Shown here: piece after piece, positions 1 to 5,630 of the stretch
How positions within the stretch are numbered: the first letter of the stretch is position 1
Layout: every line of letters starts with the position of its first letter
Assembly (NCBI GenBank): GCA_903921605.1
Contig: CAIXQV010001247.1
Span: 1-6,590 of the forward strand
DNA: 6,590 nt
Source of the DNA: an uncultured Planctomycetaceae bacterium
GTDB lineage: Bacteria > Planctomycetota > Planctomycetia > Planctomycetales > Planctomycetaceae
Direction: 5' to 3'
Made by a program: the position numbers and the translations under genes
The notes under the pieces: model-generated
The model's database searches: none
What the model was told of the DNA's origin: nothing
What the model saw: the letters and a program-made list of their open reading frames with translations, nothing else

Positions 1-317
1 ACAAAAAGATTGTCCCCGGCCAGTTCCCATCGGGCCTTGTCGCCCGCCACCAGATCGATCATCCGGGAATTCATGATACAGATCTGGACGTCAGGATCAG
101 GACTTCCATCCGGAAGTTGCAGCCAGCAACCTCGCGCCCATTCATCGCCCTCTGTTCCACCTTCAGGGCTGAGACGACACTCTTGCAAGCTGCGTCTTTC
201 TTCGTGACCAGGACGAATGACGATTGCTTTAAGCACCCCGGAATTCTGCGGAGACTTCAGCCCCTGAGCTAAACCGTCCGTGATTTCCTGTTCCGTGAGG
301 TGCGTGACTTGCGACAT
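1..317 (-). CDS. MOSC-domain-like protein, 5' part only (runs off left edge)
   Basis: The minus strand is open from an ATG at 317 down to position 1, giving 105 full N-terminal residues with no stop. The sequence opens MSQVTHLTEQEITDGL and continues with ERRSLQ (40-45), LSPEGG (49-54), GDEWARGCW (57-65), PDPDVQICIMNSR (73-85) and WELAGDNLF (97-105). From memory this series matches a stand-alone group of small bacterial proteins annotated as MOSC domain (molybdenum cofactor sulfurase C-terminal type), in which the LAGDQL-like motif is followed by a DLDLS-like stretch; here that part lies outside the window. Cysteines sit at 47, 64 and 80. The start is supported by GGAGAA at 332-327, nine bases upstream of the ATG. 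MOSC domains are thought to bind sulfur or Moco-type ligands, but no substrate can be read from this fragment. The family call is moderate; the reading frame is well supported. Confidence 0.68.
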   Translation of the reverse strand, partial: MSQVTHLTEQEITDGLAQGLKSPQNSGVLKAIVIRPGHEERRSLQECRLSPEGGTEGDEWARGCWLQLPDGSPDPDVQICIMNSRMIDLVAGDKARWELAGDNLF

Positions 318-443
318 CAGGTTCTTTTCTCCGGAAAATCGACTGGTTATTTCCCGACGCGAACGGCAGAAGGAGAAGTCCCTACTGAGCCTGAGGTGCT
401 AGCCGATATGACAAGAGGAAAGCATGGGCAGGACACATGGCAT

Positions 444-815
444 TCATCTTCTCCTCCACGACAAGATCGCAGCTCCGATGAAAATCATCCACTCTGTCGC
501 TGCGAGCACTATTGTTGTCGCGGGTACTCCGCTGTAAAGCCCGAAACTGAGAGTTCGAAAGATAACCAGACATCCATGAATCAAAACGCACAGAAACAGC
601 GGAAGGGCAATGTCTGACGGACGGTACAGCGGCCAAAGAAATGCGAGTCCGATCGCGACCTGCAATCCGCCATAGACAGTCAGGAACTCGGACTGCCCTG
701 CGCCCGGCTGAAGCGTGAAACCCACTGAATTCGATGTCGTGTCGGGCAAGATGGCACACCATGCTGCCAGGACGAGATACGCTGCTCCGACGATTGCCAG
801 AAAAACACGAGCCAT
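444..815 (-). CDS. DUF4345-like small four-helix membrane protein
   Basis: This 123-residue protein is almost entirely hydrophobic, with four likely transmembrane helices at about residues 3-23, 45-63, 69-87 and 99-119, and a basic RRR end. It opens MARVFLAIVGAAYLVLAAWC and has the loop VGFTLQPGAGQSEFLTVYGG at 31-50. That GxGxSEFxxxYGG pattern is what I recall for the DUF4345 family of bacterial inner-membrane proteins, whose function is unknown. I chose the ATG at 815. A longer reading to a TTG at 851 would add twelve polar residues in front of the first helix and is less likely. The ribosome binding site is weak (AAAGAA-like). The gene lies 126 bp upstream of the MOSC-like gene on the same strand, so the two could be co-transcribed, but that gap makes tight coupling unlikely. 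Confidence 0.75.
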   Translation of the reverse strand: MARVFLAIVGAAYLVLAAWCAILPDTTSNSVGFTLQPGAGQSEFLTVYGGLQVAIGLAFLWPLYRPSDIALPLFLCVLIHGCLVIFRTLSFGLYSGVPATTIVLAATEWMIFIGAAILSWRRR

Positions 816-871
816 GGTGATTCTTTTCGTTTGATCAGGATGGAGAACCAAAGGCAGAAGAAAGCGATTCT

Positions 872-899
872 AATCTAGTACAAGACAAAAAGCTGTCAG
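872..899 (-). promoter_or_regulatory. Possible sigma70-like promoter for the DUF4345-like gene
   Basis: Read on the minus strand, CTGACA (899-894) is followed after 16 bases by TAGATT (877-872). These match the -35 consensus at 5 of 6 and the -10 consensus at 4 of 6 positions. The site is about 57 bases upstream of the ATG at 815, inside the divergent intergenic region. Matches this good occur by chance, so it is only a candidate. Confidence 0.25.
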
Positions 900-1063
900 C
901 AACAACTTTCAGCGCGTTGCTAACGCTCGACGGTGATCAGGCGGGCCTGCATTATCGCGGCTGCCAGCGAATTTGTTGTGGTGTCGGCATGCCTGGAACA
1001 TGACGACGTCAGTGCGTACCATGCGCGTCGGAGTTGAATTTTCCCACAAGAATTGCCTGGCGC

Positions 1064-1069
1064 AGGAGA
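1064..1069 (+). promoter_or_regulatory. Ribosome binding site that fixes the DUF1080 start
   Basis: AGGAGA lies five bases before the ATG at 1075. It decides between that ATG and the upstream in-frame starts at 973 and 1021, which have no comparable site and would bury the signal peptide. Confidence 0.75.
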
Positions 1070-1074
1070 TCGTA

Positions 1075-1806
1075 ATGCGAAGTCTGGTGTTTGTTCTGAC
1101 AGCGGTCCTTACATGTTCATCATTCGCGTTCGCTGATGACGCACCCGCTGAAACCAAAGATATGCAGGTGCTTTTCAACGGAAAAGATCTGACCGGCTGG
1201 GATGGCGATCCGGATCTTTGGACAGTGAAAGACGGCGTGATTCACGGTGAGACGACTGACGAAAAGAAAGCCGATGGCAACACGTTTCTGATTTGGAAAG
1301 ATGGAGTCGTCAAGGACTTTGAATTACGTCTGTCGTTCCGCTGTAACGCAACCAACAACTCCGGGATTCAGTATCGCTCAAAGCACATCACCGAAGGCAA
1401 TCCGCGAAACAAGTGGGTCGTGCGAGGCTATCAGCATGAGCTTCGCAACGAAGTGGGTTTCCCGAATATCTCCGGGTTCATCTACGACGAAGGCGGCAAA
1501 CGCGGTCGCATTTGTCTGATCGGCGAAAAAGCTTCGTGGGAGACTTCCGGTAAGAAGGTTGAGAAGTCTGATTTGATTGACGAAGCTGGCTGGAAAGAAC
1601 TATTTCGCCTCGACGACTGGAATGATGTTGTGATCATCGCCAAAGGCAATCACGTTCAGCATTACATGAACGGCAAACTGGTACTCGACTTCACCGACAA
1701 CGAGCCCAGCCTGACGTTGCTTGAGGGCGTTCTGGCGGTGCAGCTTCATGCCGGTAAGCCAATGTGGGCCGAGTTCAAGAGCATCCGCATTAAGGAACTG
1801 AAGTAA
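1075..1806 (+). CDS. Secreted DUF1080 / 3-keto-disaccharide hydrolase family protein
   Basis: The 243-residue protein starts with a signal peptide: MRS, a hydrophobic core at 4-18, and a likely cleavage after SFAFA at residue 20, before DDAPAE. It should therefore work outside the inner membrane. The rest is one DUF1080 domain (PF06439, 3-keto-disaccharide hydrolase-like, a concanavalin-type beta-sandwich). Signature pieces are LFNGKDLTGW (33-42), WTVKDGVIHGE (49-59), FLIWKDGVVKDFELRLSFR (71-89), NNSGIQYRS (94-102), GYQHEL (118-123) and the closing LQLHAG..MWAEFKSIRIKEL (223-242). The family acts on sugars or glycosides, with 3-keto-glycosides the characterised substrates, and is very abundant in Planctomycetes; the actual substrate here is unknown. 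It has no cytochrome or other extra domain and stands alone, facing a terminator. A lipoprotein reading of VLTC at 11-14 is unlikely because threonine precedes the cysteine. Confidence 0.9.
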   Translation: MRSLVFVLTAVLTCSSFAFADDAPAETKDMQVLFNGKDLTGWDGDPDLWTVKDGVIHGETTDEKKADGNTFLIWKDGVVKDFELRLSFRCNATNNSGIQYRSKHITEGNPRNKWVVRGYQHELRNEVGFPNISGFIYDEGGKRGRICLIGEKASWETSGKKVEKSDLIDEAGWKELFRLDDWNDVVIIAKGNHVQHYMNGKLVLDFTDNEPSLTLLEGVLAVQLHAGKPMWAEFKSIRIKELK

Positions 1807-1882
1807 GACTCAACGACTTTCGGACAGTTGCCGGGTTCGTTGATTAAACATTGACGGCTGATACAGAGACGATTGTAAAATG

Positions 1883-1926
1883 CAGCGGAGGAAACGGTCT
1901 TTTCGGGACTGTTCCTCCGCTGTTTT
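1883..1926. terminator. Strong intrinsic terminator, probably bidirectional, between convergent genes
   Basis: CAGCGGAGGAA (1883-1893) pairs perfectly with TTCCTCCGCTG (1912-1922). After a one-base bulge the stem continues with CGGTC/GACTG, including one G-U pair, around a TTTTCGG loop. TTTT follows at 1923-1926 for the plus strand. On the other side AAAA at 1877-1880 gives a T-run for transcripts on the minus strand. It sits about 75 bases after the DUF1080 stop and about 50 bases beyond the stop of the convergent TPR-like gene, as expected for a shared terminator. Confidence 0.88.
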
Positions 1927-1977
1927 CGTTGCCTGAAGAACCCCTGTGGAGAACTTCGCATCAGCGGTTCTTGTAGG

Positions 1978-2823
1978 TCAATTCGATTCAGCCACCATCA
2001 GGACTCGCTGACGATCCCGGATGATTTGTCGGTCGCTTTGAATCGCCTGCCGGAGTCGCTCGACTTCAGACAGACTGCTGTCGAGGCATCGTTCCAGAGT
2101 CATCTCGGCCTGAGCCAGCAGCAGTTCTGCTTCTTTCAGGTTGCGATTCAGTAGTCTCAGGCGGGCCTGAAGAATCAGATCCAACGCCGTTGAAAAATTG
2201 GCACCAGCCTTGATGTGGCAGGCTAGTGCGTGAGTCAGAAACGTTTCTGCTTTTGTTCGATTGCGAGTCTGAGCAATCAGGCAGGCCTGGATCGCAAACA
2301 AATCTCCTGCGGCCTGCTGAAACTCCGGAGACTCCACATTCAGATCTTTTCCGTGCATCGTCCGTTCGGCCTGCTTGAGCCACGTTTCACACGAATCCAG
2401 ATCCTGCTTCAACAAGGAGTTTGTGGCAAGAACAAGCCACGCGATAGTGGGCCTGCTTTGAGCAGAAGTCGACGGCGACGTGGAGTGCAACTGCAAAGCT
2501 TTTTGCAAGCAGCGATCTGCCATGGCGAATTTACCAGCAGCCATCAGTTTGTGAGCAGACAGGAAAAGATGTTCGGCCGTCTGGGTGGCAGAATGCTCCG
2601 CGACCTGTTGATCAGCCAATTCAAATGTAGTGGCGTCAGCGAACGGCAGATGTTCGAGAGGGGTGTTGCTCTGGAACCAGAGCACCGGCAATGCGCCGTC
2701 GATCGGAATCGTTGACGGCAATGAAGGCGTTCGGACGCGCGAGCACAACAATGCAGGAGTCGCCGTAGGAGGACTGGCGACAGGCAAGCCAAACAGTTCA
2801 AAATTCATGGGCACGAGTTCCAT
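1978..2823 (-). CDS. TPR-like helical repeat protein, unrecognised
   Basis: This 281-residue protein (ATG at 2823) matches no named family I can recall. Residues 1-80 are rich in Pro, Thr and Ser, without a signal peptide or membrane helix. From 83 on there are four helix-turn-helix units at about 83-113, 128-157, 172-205 and 213-245. The first is close to the TPR consensus: small and large hydrophobics, then LMAAGKFAMADRCLQKAL at 93-110. The last runs into a long charged helix, about 225-275 (EAELLLAQAEMTLERC, then SEVERLRQAIQSDRQIIRD), probably a coiled coil. TPR arrays bind peptides or partner proteins, so a cytoplasmic scaffold or adaptor role is likely but inferred. Another ATG at 2808 (MNFELFGLPV) is an equally good start; neither has a clear Shine-Dalgarno. 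A TTG at 2955 would add 44 residues that look non-coding. The gene is divergent from groESL and convergent with the DUF1080 gene. Confidence 0.7.
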   Translation of the reverse strand: MELVPMNFELFGLPVASPPTATPALLCSRVRTPSLPSTIPIDGALPVLWFQSNTPLEHLPFADATTFELADQQVAEHSATQTAEHLFLSAHKLMAAGKFAMADRCLQKALQLHSTSPSTSAQSRPTIAWLVLATNSLLKQDLDSCETWLKQAERTMHGKDLNVESPEFQQAAGDLFAIQACLIAQTRNRTKAETFLTHALACHIKAGANFSTALDLILQARLRLLNRNLKEAELLLAQAEMTLERCLDSSLSEVERLRQAIQSDRQIIRDRQRVLMVAESN

Positions 2824-3169
2824 CCAGGATGGACCAGCCGAAAATCCTTGGGATCTTCGGCTTCGGAAGCAATCCGACGTGCTCAGTTCAGGCAGCGAGA
2901 AGGGGAGATGAATGTGAGAGCGGGCACTGTAGCGAAGCGTCGACTCACCCTTCAATCATAAAATGTTAATTTGGGGTGTTTGTGTCTGTTTTTATGGTTC
3001 TGCGGCTTGAGACGACTTTAATGCTGGCCGGCGTTCGTCTGCCAGTATCAATCCGCGCCAAAACGGCAGGCTGCAATTTGCCATTGTTTGGGCAGGTGCC
3101 TGCTTATTTTTCGCAAGATGTTCCCTGTAAACAACTTGCGTCATGAAATGCTTTGGTGGCACGTAATTC

Positions 3170-3184
3170 GCTTCGAGGCGAAGC
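3170..3184. promoter_or_regulatory. Hairpin upstream of groES
   Basis: GCTTCG (3170-3175) and CGAAGC (3179-3184) form a perfect six-pair inverted repeat with a three-base AGG spacer, about 125 bases before groES. It is not followed by a T-run, so it is not an intrinsic terminator. It could be an operator half-site pair or a structure in the leader RNA; its role is unknown. Confidence 0.35.
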
Positions 3185-3298
3185 TCACTGGTGCATTTTC
3201 TGCAAATCTGGCCGCTGACAGTCCGGTATGCCTTAACGGCCGACCGGGGGTTAGTGGAAATTAATTTGTAAACTCACAAGAAGTTCGATCGACAGGTC

Positions 3299-3304
3299 AG
3301 GAGA
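3299..3304 (+). promoter_or_regulatory. Ribosome binding site of groES
   Basis: AGGAGA lies five bases before the ATG at 3310, a near-ideal Shine-Dalgarno. It supports the start that gives the short N-terminal extension [11 protein letters not shown] ahead of the conserved PLGDRVV. Confidence 0.75.
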
Positions 3305-3309
3305 AAGTC

Positions 3310-3621
3310 ATGGCGAAGAAGGCTTCCGCGGCAGGCACTCGCATTGTGCCTCTGGGGGATCGCGTTGTGCTGAAGCGAGCCGAGGCTGAAGAGAAGACAG
3401 CCGGCGGGATTTTGCTTCCGGATTCAGCTCAGGGCAAACCACAGCGTGGAGAAGTGATCGCGGTTGGCGACGGTCATACCAACGACAAGGGTGGCAAGAT
3501 TCCATTGTCGGTTAAAGAAGGCGATCGAGTGATCTTCAGTTCATATGCTGGAGACGAGATCATTGTTGGCGACGTCACCTACCTGTTGATGCGCGAGAGC
3601 GACATTCTGGCGAAGGTCTGA
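3310..3621 (+). CDS. groES: Co-chaperonin GroES (Hsp10)
   Basis: This 103-residue protein is the lid of the GroEL folding cage: a heptamer that caps the GroEL ring in an ATP-dependent way in the cytoplasm. The order of motifs is standard: [10 protein letters not shown] (14-23), the mobile loop around [17 protein letters not shown] (27-43) with the GroEL-contacting hydrophobic motif ILL at 34-36, [10 protein letters not shown] (46-55), [17 protein letters not shown] (68-84) and the closing [12 protein letters not shown] (92-103). Length is slightly above the usual 95-97 because of a seven- or eight-residue Ala/Lys-rich N-terminal extension. All core elements are present, so it should be functional. 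It precedes groEL by 109 bp on the same strand, the usual bacterial order. No CIRCE operator is visible upstream. Confidence 0.97.
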   Translation: MAKKASAAGTRIVPLGDRVVLKRAEAEEKTAGGILLPDSAQGKPQRGEVIAVGDGHTNDKGGKIPLSVKEGDRVIFSSYAGDEIIVGDVTYLLMRESDILAKV

Positions 3622-3730
3622 TTTGTCGGTACTTGAAGGACTCCAGCCGGACACTTCCGTGCTCTGACCTTTCCACTCGTCTCAGTCTGATATTCAAAGT
3701 TTTAGATTTATCTCATCGGAGAAGTTCGAC
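3622..3730 (+). other. groES-groEL intergenic spacer with groEL ribosome binding site
   Basis: The 109-bp gap is long for a groESL pair. Its second half (about 3690-3715) is AT-rich and could hold a separate groEL promoter, although no clear -35/-10 pair is visible. No terminator hairpin is present, so read-through from groES is expected. GGAGA at 3718-3722 lies eight bases before the groEL ATG. The ten bases AGAAGTTCGA (3720-3729) also occur upstream of groES at 3279-3288. Confidence 0.5.
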
Positions 3731-5350
3731 ATGGCAAAGATGATTGCCTTTGATCAGGAAGCTCAGGAAGCCATGCGTCGTGGAGTCACGAAGCTGGCAC
3801 GGGCCGTAAAAGTAACTCTTGGCCCACGCGGTCGCAATGTGATCATTGAAAAGAGTTTTGGTTCACCGACCGTCACAAAGGACGGTGTGACTGTTGCTCG
3901 TGAAATCGAACTGCCAAATAAGTTCGAAGACATGGGTGCTCGCATGGTTCGCGAAGTAGCCAGCAAGACCAGCGACGTTGCTGGTGACGGCACAACAACA
4001 GCGACCGTGATGGCAGAGGCAATCTACAACGAAGGCCTGAAGGCTGTTGTAGCCGGTGTCAGCCCGCTCGACATGAAGCGTGGTATGGACAAGGCTGTTG
4101 CCGATATCATCGAAAACCTCCGTGGGATGGCTCAGGATTGCCGCTCCAAGAAGGCAATTGCTCAGGTTGGCACAGTAGCGGCCAACGGGGACTCAGAAAT
4201 TGGCCAGATTCTGGCTGACGCAATGGAGCAGGTTGGCAAGGACGGGGTTATCACCGTCGAAGAAGGCAAGAGCCTTGAAACCAGCTTCGAAGTTGTCGAA
4301 GGTCTGCAGTTTGACCGTGGTTACCTGTCACCGTACTTCGTGACTGATTCAGAGAGCATGGAAGTCGTCCTTGAAGACGCTTACGTGCTGATTCACGAAA
4401 AGAAGATCTCCAGCATTAAGGACCTTGTCCCTGTTCTGGAGAAGGTCGTTAACTCCGGCAAGCCGCTGTTGATCATTGCGGAAGAAGTTGAAGGCGAAGC
4501 CCTTGCAACTCTCGTTATCAACAAGCTGCGTGGCACCTTCAAGATCGCTGCCGTAAAGGCACCTGGTTACGGCGATCGTCGTAAGGCAATGCTGCAGGAC
4601 ATCGCCATCATGGTTGGTGGCACCGCAATCTTCGACGACCTGGGAATCAAGCTGGACAGCATCGAACTGGCCGACCTTGGAACAGCTCGCAAGATTGTTA
4701 TCGACAAAGACAACACGACTGTTGTTGAAGGCGGCGGCAAGAAGGGCGACATTCAGGCACGAATCGAACAGATTCGTCGTGAACTGGCTGGCAGCTCCAG
4801 TGACTACGATCGCGAAAAGCTCGAAGAGCGAATTGCGAAGCTCGCAGGTGGTGTTGCTCAGATCAACGTCGGTGCCGCAACCGAAAGCGAAATGAAGGAA
4901 AAGAAGGCTCGCGTTGAAGACGCTCTGCACGCAACTCGCGCTGCTGTTGAAGAAGGAATTCTTCCTGGCGGTGGTGTCGCGATTCTGCGAGCTTCAACAG
5001 CCGTTAAACCTGGCAAGCTGACTCACGACGAGAAGGTCGGTTACGACATTATCGTTCGAGCCTGCCGTGCTCCGTTGACACAGATTGCTGACAACGCCGG
5101 TGTTGACGGTGGGGTTGTCTGCGAGAAAGTTGCAAACGGCGAAGGAAACTACGGCTACAACGCAGCAACAGACAAGTTCGAAGACATGGTGAAGGCCGGT
5201 GTTATCGACCCAACCAAGGTGACTCGAACAGCTCTGCAGAACGCAGCCAGCGTTTCGATTTTGCTGCTGACAAGCGATGCTTTGATTGCAGAAAAGCCAA
5301 AAGACGACAAGAAGGGTGGCGGTCACAGCCACGACGAAGACATGTACTAG
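3731..5350 (+). CDS. groEL: Chaperonin GroEL (Hsp60)
   Basis: A complete 539-residue chaperonin that forms double rings in the cytoplasm and folds proteins using ATP. Equatorial segments: [12 protein letters not shown] (26-37), [10 protein letters not shown] (50-59) with D51, and the nucleotide loop [10 protein letters not shown] (84-93) with D86, equivalent to E. coli D87. Catalytic D397 is in [16 protein letters not shown] (394-409), equivalent to E. coli D398, followed by PGGGVA (412-417). The apical domain has the substrate- and GroES-binding motif [10 protein letters not shown] (196-205) and [14 protein letters not shown] (275-288). DGGVV (459-463) and GYNAAT (475-480) close the equatorial domain. 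Everything needed for ATPase and lid binding is present. The tail [18 protein letters not shown] differs from the (GGM)n tail of E. coli: it keeps a short GGG and adds His and acidic residues. With groES it forms the chaperonin operon, and groEL is followed by hairpins and a terminator. Confidence 0.98.
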   Translation: MAKMIAFDQEAQEAMRRGVTKLARAVKVTLGPRGRNVIIEKSFGSPTVTKDGVTVAREIELPNKFEDMGARMVREVASKTSDVAGDGTTTATVMAEAIYNEGLKAVVAGVSPLDMKRGMDKAVADIIENLRGMAQDCRSKKAIAQVGTVAANGDSEIGQILADAMEQVGKDGVITVEEGKSLETSFEVVEGLQFDRGYLSPYFVTDSESMEVVLEDAYVLIHEKKISSIKDLVPVLEKVVNSGKPLLIIAEEVEGEALATLVINKLRGTFKIAAVKAPGYGDRRKAMLQDIAIMVGGTAIFDDLGIKLDSIELADLGTARKIVIDKDNTTVVEGGGKKGDIQARIEQIRRELAGSSSDYDREKLEERIAKLAGGVAQINVGAATESEMKEKKARVEDALHATRAAVEEGILPGGGVAILRASTAVKPGKLTHDEKVGYDIIVRACRAPLTQIADNAGVDGGVVCEKVANGEGNYGYNAATDKFEDMVKAGVIDPTKVTRTALQNAASVSILLLTSDALIAEKPKDDKKGGGHSHDEDMY

Positions 5351-5360
5351 GAAGTCCAAC

Positions 5361-5380
5361 GAGCTGACGACAGTCGGCTC
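5361..5380 (+). other. First hairpin in the groEL 3' region
   Basis: GAGCTGAC (5361-5368) pairs with GTCGGCTC (5373-5380), with one U-G pair, around a GACA tetraloop. It lies ten bases after the groEL stop. No T-run follows directly, so it is more likely an RNA-stabilising 3' structure than a terminator. Confidence 0.5.
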
Positions 5381-5425
5381 ACGTGTCTTCTTCCTCAGGC
5401 GAGTGTCGGCTTCTGATTTATTGAC

Positions 5426-5448
5426 CTGCTGATTTTTCATCTCAGCAG
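5426..5448 (+). other. Second hairpin in the groEL 3' region
   Basis: CTGCTGA (5426-5432) pairs perfectly with TCAGCAG (5442-5448) around a nine-base loop. The bases after it (TAAATCAC) are not T-rich, so termination here would be poor. It sits between the first hairpin and the true terminator. Confidence 0.5.
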
Positions 5449-5491
5449 TAAATCACACTAACAGCCGGTGCGAGTACGGATGTTTCGATAG

Positions 5492-5527
5492 AAGGGCTGT
5501 TCAACTTTTTGTTGAGCAGCCCTTTTT
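5492..5527 (+). terminator. Intrinsic terminator of groEL
   Basis: AAGGGCTGTTCAAC (5492-5505) pairs with GTTGAGCAGCCCTT (5511-5524) along 14 pairs with a single U-G wobble. The loop is TTTTT and the stem runs into a T-run to 5527, continuing TTTTTCATTTG. This is a textbook rho-independent terminator about 140 bases after the groEL stop. On the opposite strand the stem is followed by TTCTATC, so it would terminate the convergent chemoreceptor transcript less well. Confidence 0.92.
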
Positions 5528-5545
5528 CATTTGTCAGGTATCAGG

Positions 5546-5575
5546 GTTATTGTTCACGACTCTGTTATTCACGAC
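5546..5575. repeat. Short imperfect tandem repeat between groEL and the chemoreceptor gene
   Basis: GTTATTGTTCACGAC (5546-5560) is followed three bases later by GTTATTCACGAC (5564-5575). The second copy differs only by loss of three bases. It looks like a small local duplication; no function is apparent. Confidence 0.45.
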
Positions 5576-5630
5576 GCGGCAGATTGGCAGGATCGCTTCG
5601 GCCTCAGGAGTGATTCAGCAGCCTGCGAAA

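Larger units (their letters stand above)
816..1074. other. Divergent intergenic region between the DUF4345-like and DUF1080 genes
   Basis: About 260 bp without a credible gene. It must carry the promoters of both flanking genes, which point away from each other. A small inverted repeat, AGCAAC (898-903) with GTTGCT (about 916-921), lies near the middle and has a 12-base loop; it is not a terminator because no T-run follows. The DUF1080 frame can be read upstream to 973, but those extra codons do not look like a leader peptide. Confidence 0.5.
2824..3309. other. Long non-coding region between the TPR-like gene and groES
   Basis: Nearly 490 bp (354 bp if the TPR-like gene starts at 2955) without a gene I can support. 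It should hold the promoters of both divergent units. I looked for a CIRCE operator (TTAGCACTC-N9-GAGTGCTAA) and for a sigma32-type promoter and saw neither. Structure present: a perfect six-pair hairpin at 3170-3184, a 6-bp inverted repeat GCAGGC/GCCTGC around 3066-3106 followed by a T-rich stretch, and an AT-rich segment (about 3257-3275) shortly before groES. A plus-strand open frame of 50 codons at 2994-3146 has no ribosome binding site and is probably not a gene. Confidence 0.55.

Noticed and set aside
300..762. Overlapping open frames on both strands around the DUF4345-like gene
   Set aside because: The four-helix membrane protein explains this stretch. The alternatives are rich in Ser, Arg and Cys without any domain.
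973..1074. Upstream extension of the DUF1080 frame
   Set aside because: It would place 34 non-leader residues before a good signal peptide. The AGGAGA at 1064-1069 points to the ATG at 1075.
2230..2715. Plus-strand open frame (161 codons) opposite the TPR-like gene
   Set aside because: The minus-strand frame has clear helical repeats; this one has biased, Arg/Gln/Ser-rich content typical of an antisense shadow.
2824..2955. N-terminal extension of the TPR-like protein to a TTG start
   Set aside because: The added 44 residues are Ser/Arg-rich with no motif and no ribosome binding site, and look like untranslated leader.
3062..3115. Inverted repeat GCAGGC/GCCTGC followed by TTATTTTT, as a terminator or small RNA end
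   Set aside because: The stem is only six pairs with a loop of over 25 bases, and no plus-strand gene lies upstream to terminate.
2994..3146. Plus-strand open frame of 50 codons upstream of groES
   Set aside because: It has an ATG but no Shine-Dalgarno, no recognisable motif and no neighbour that would explain it. Chance is the simpler reading.
4349..4930. Long minus-strand open frame (193 codons) inside groEL
   Set aside because: It lies antisense to a certain groEL reading frame, has no recognisable domain and no ribosome binding site. Long antisense frames are common in strongly codon-biased genes.
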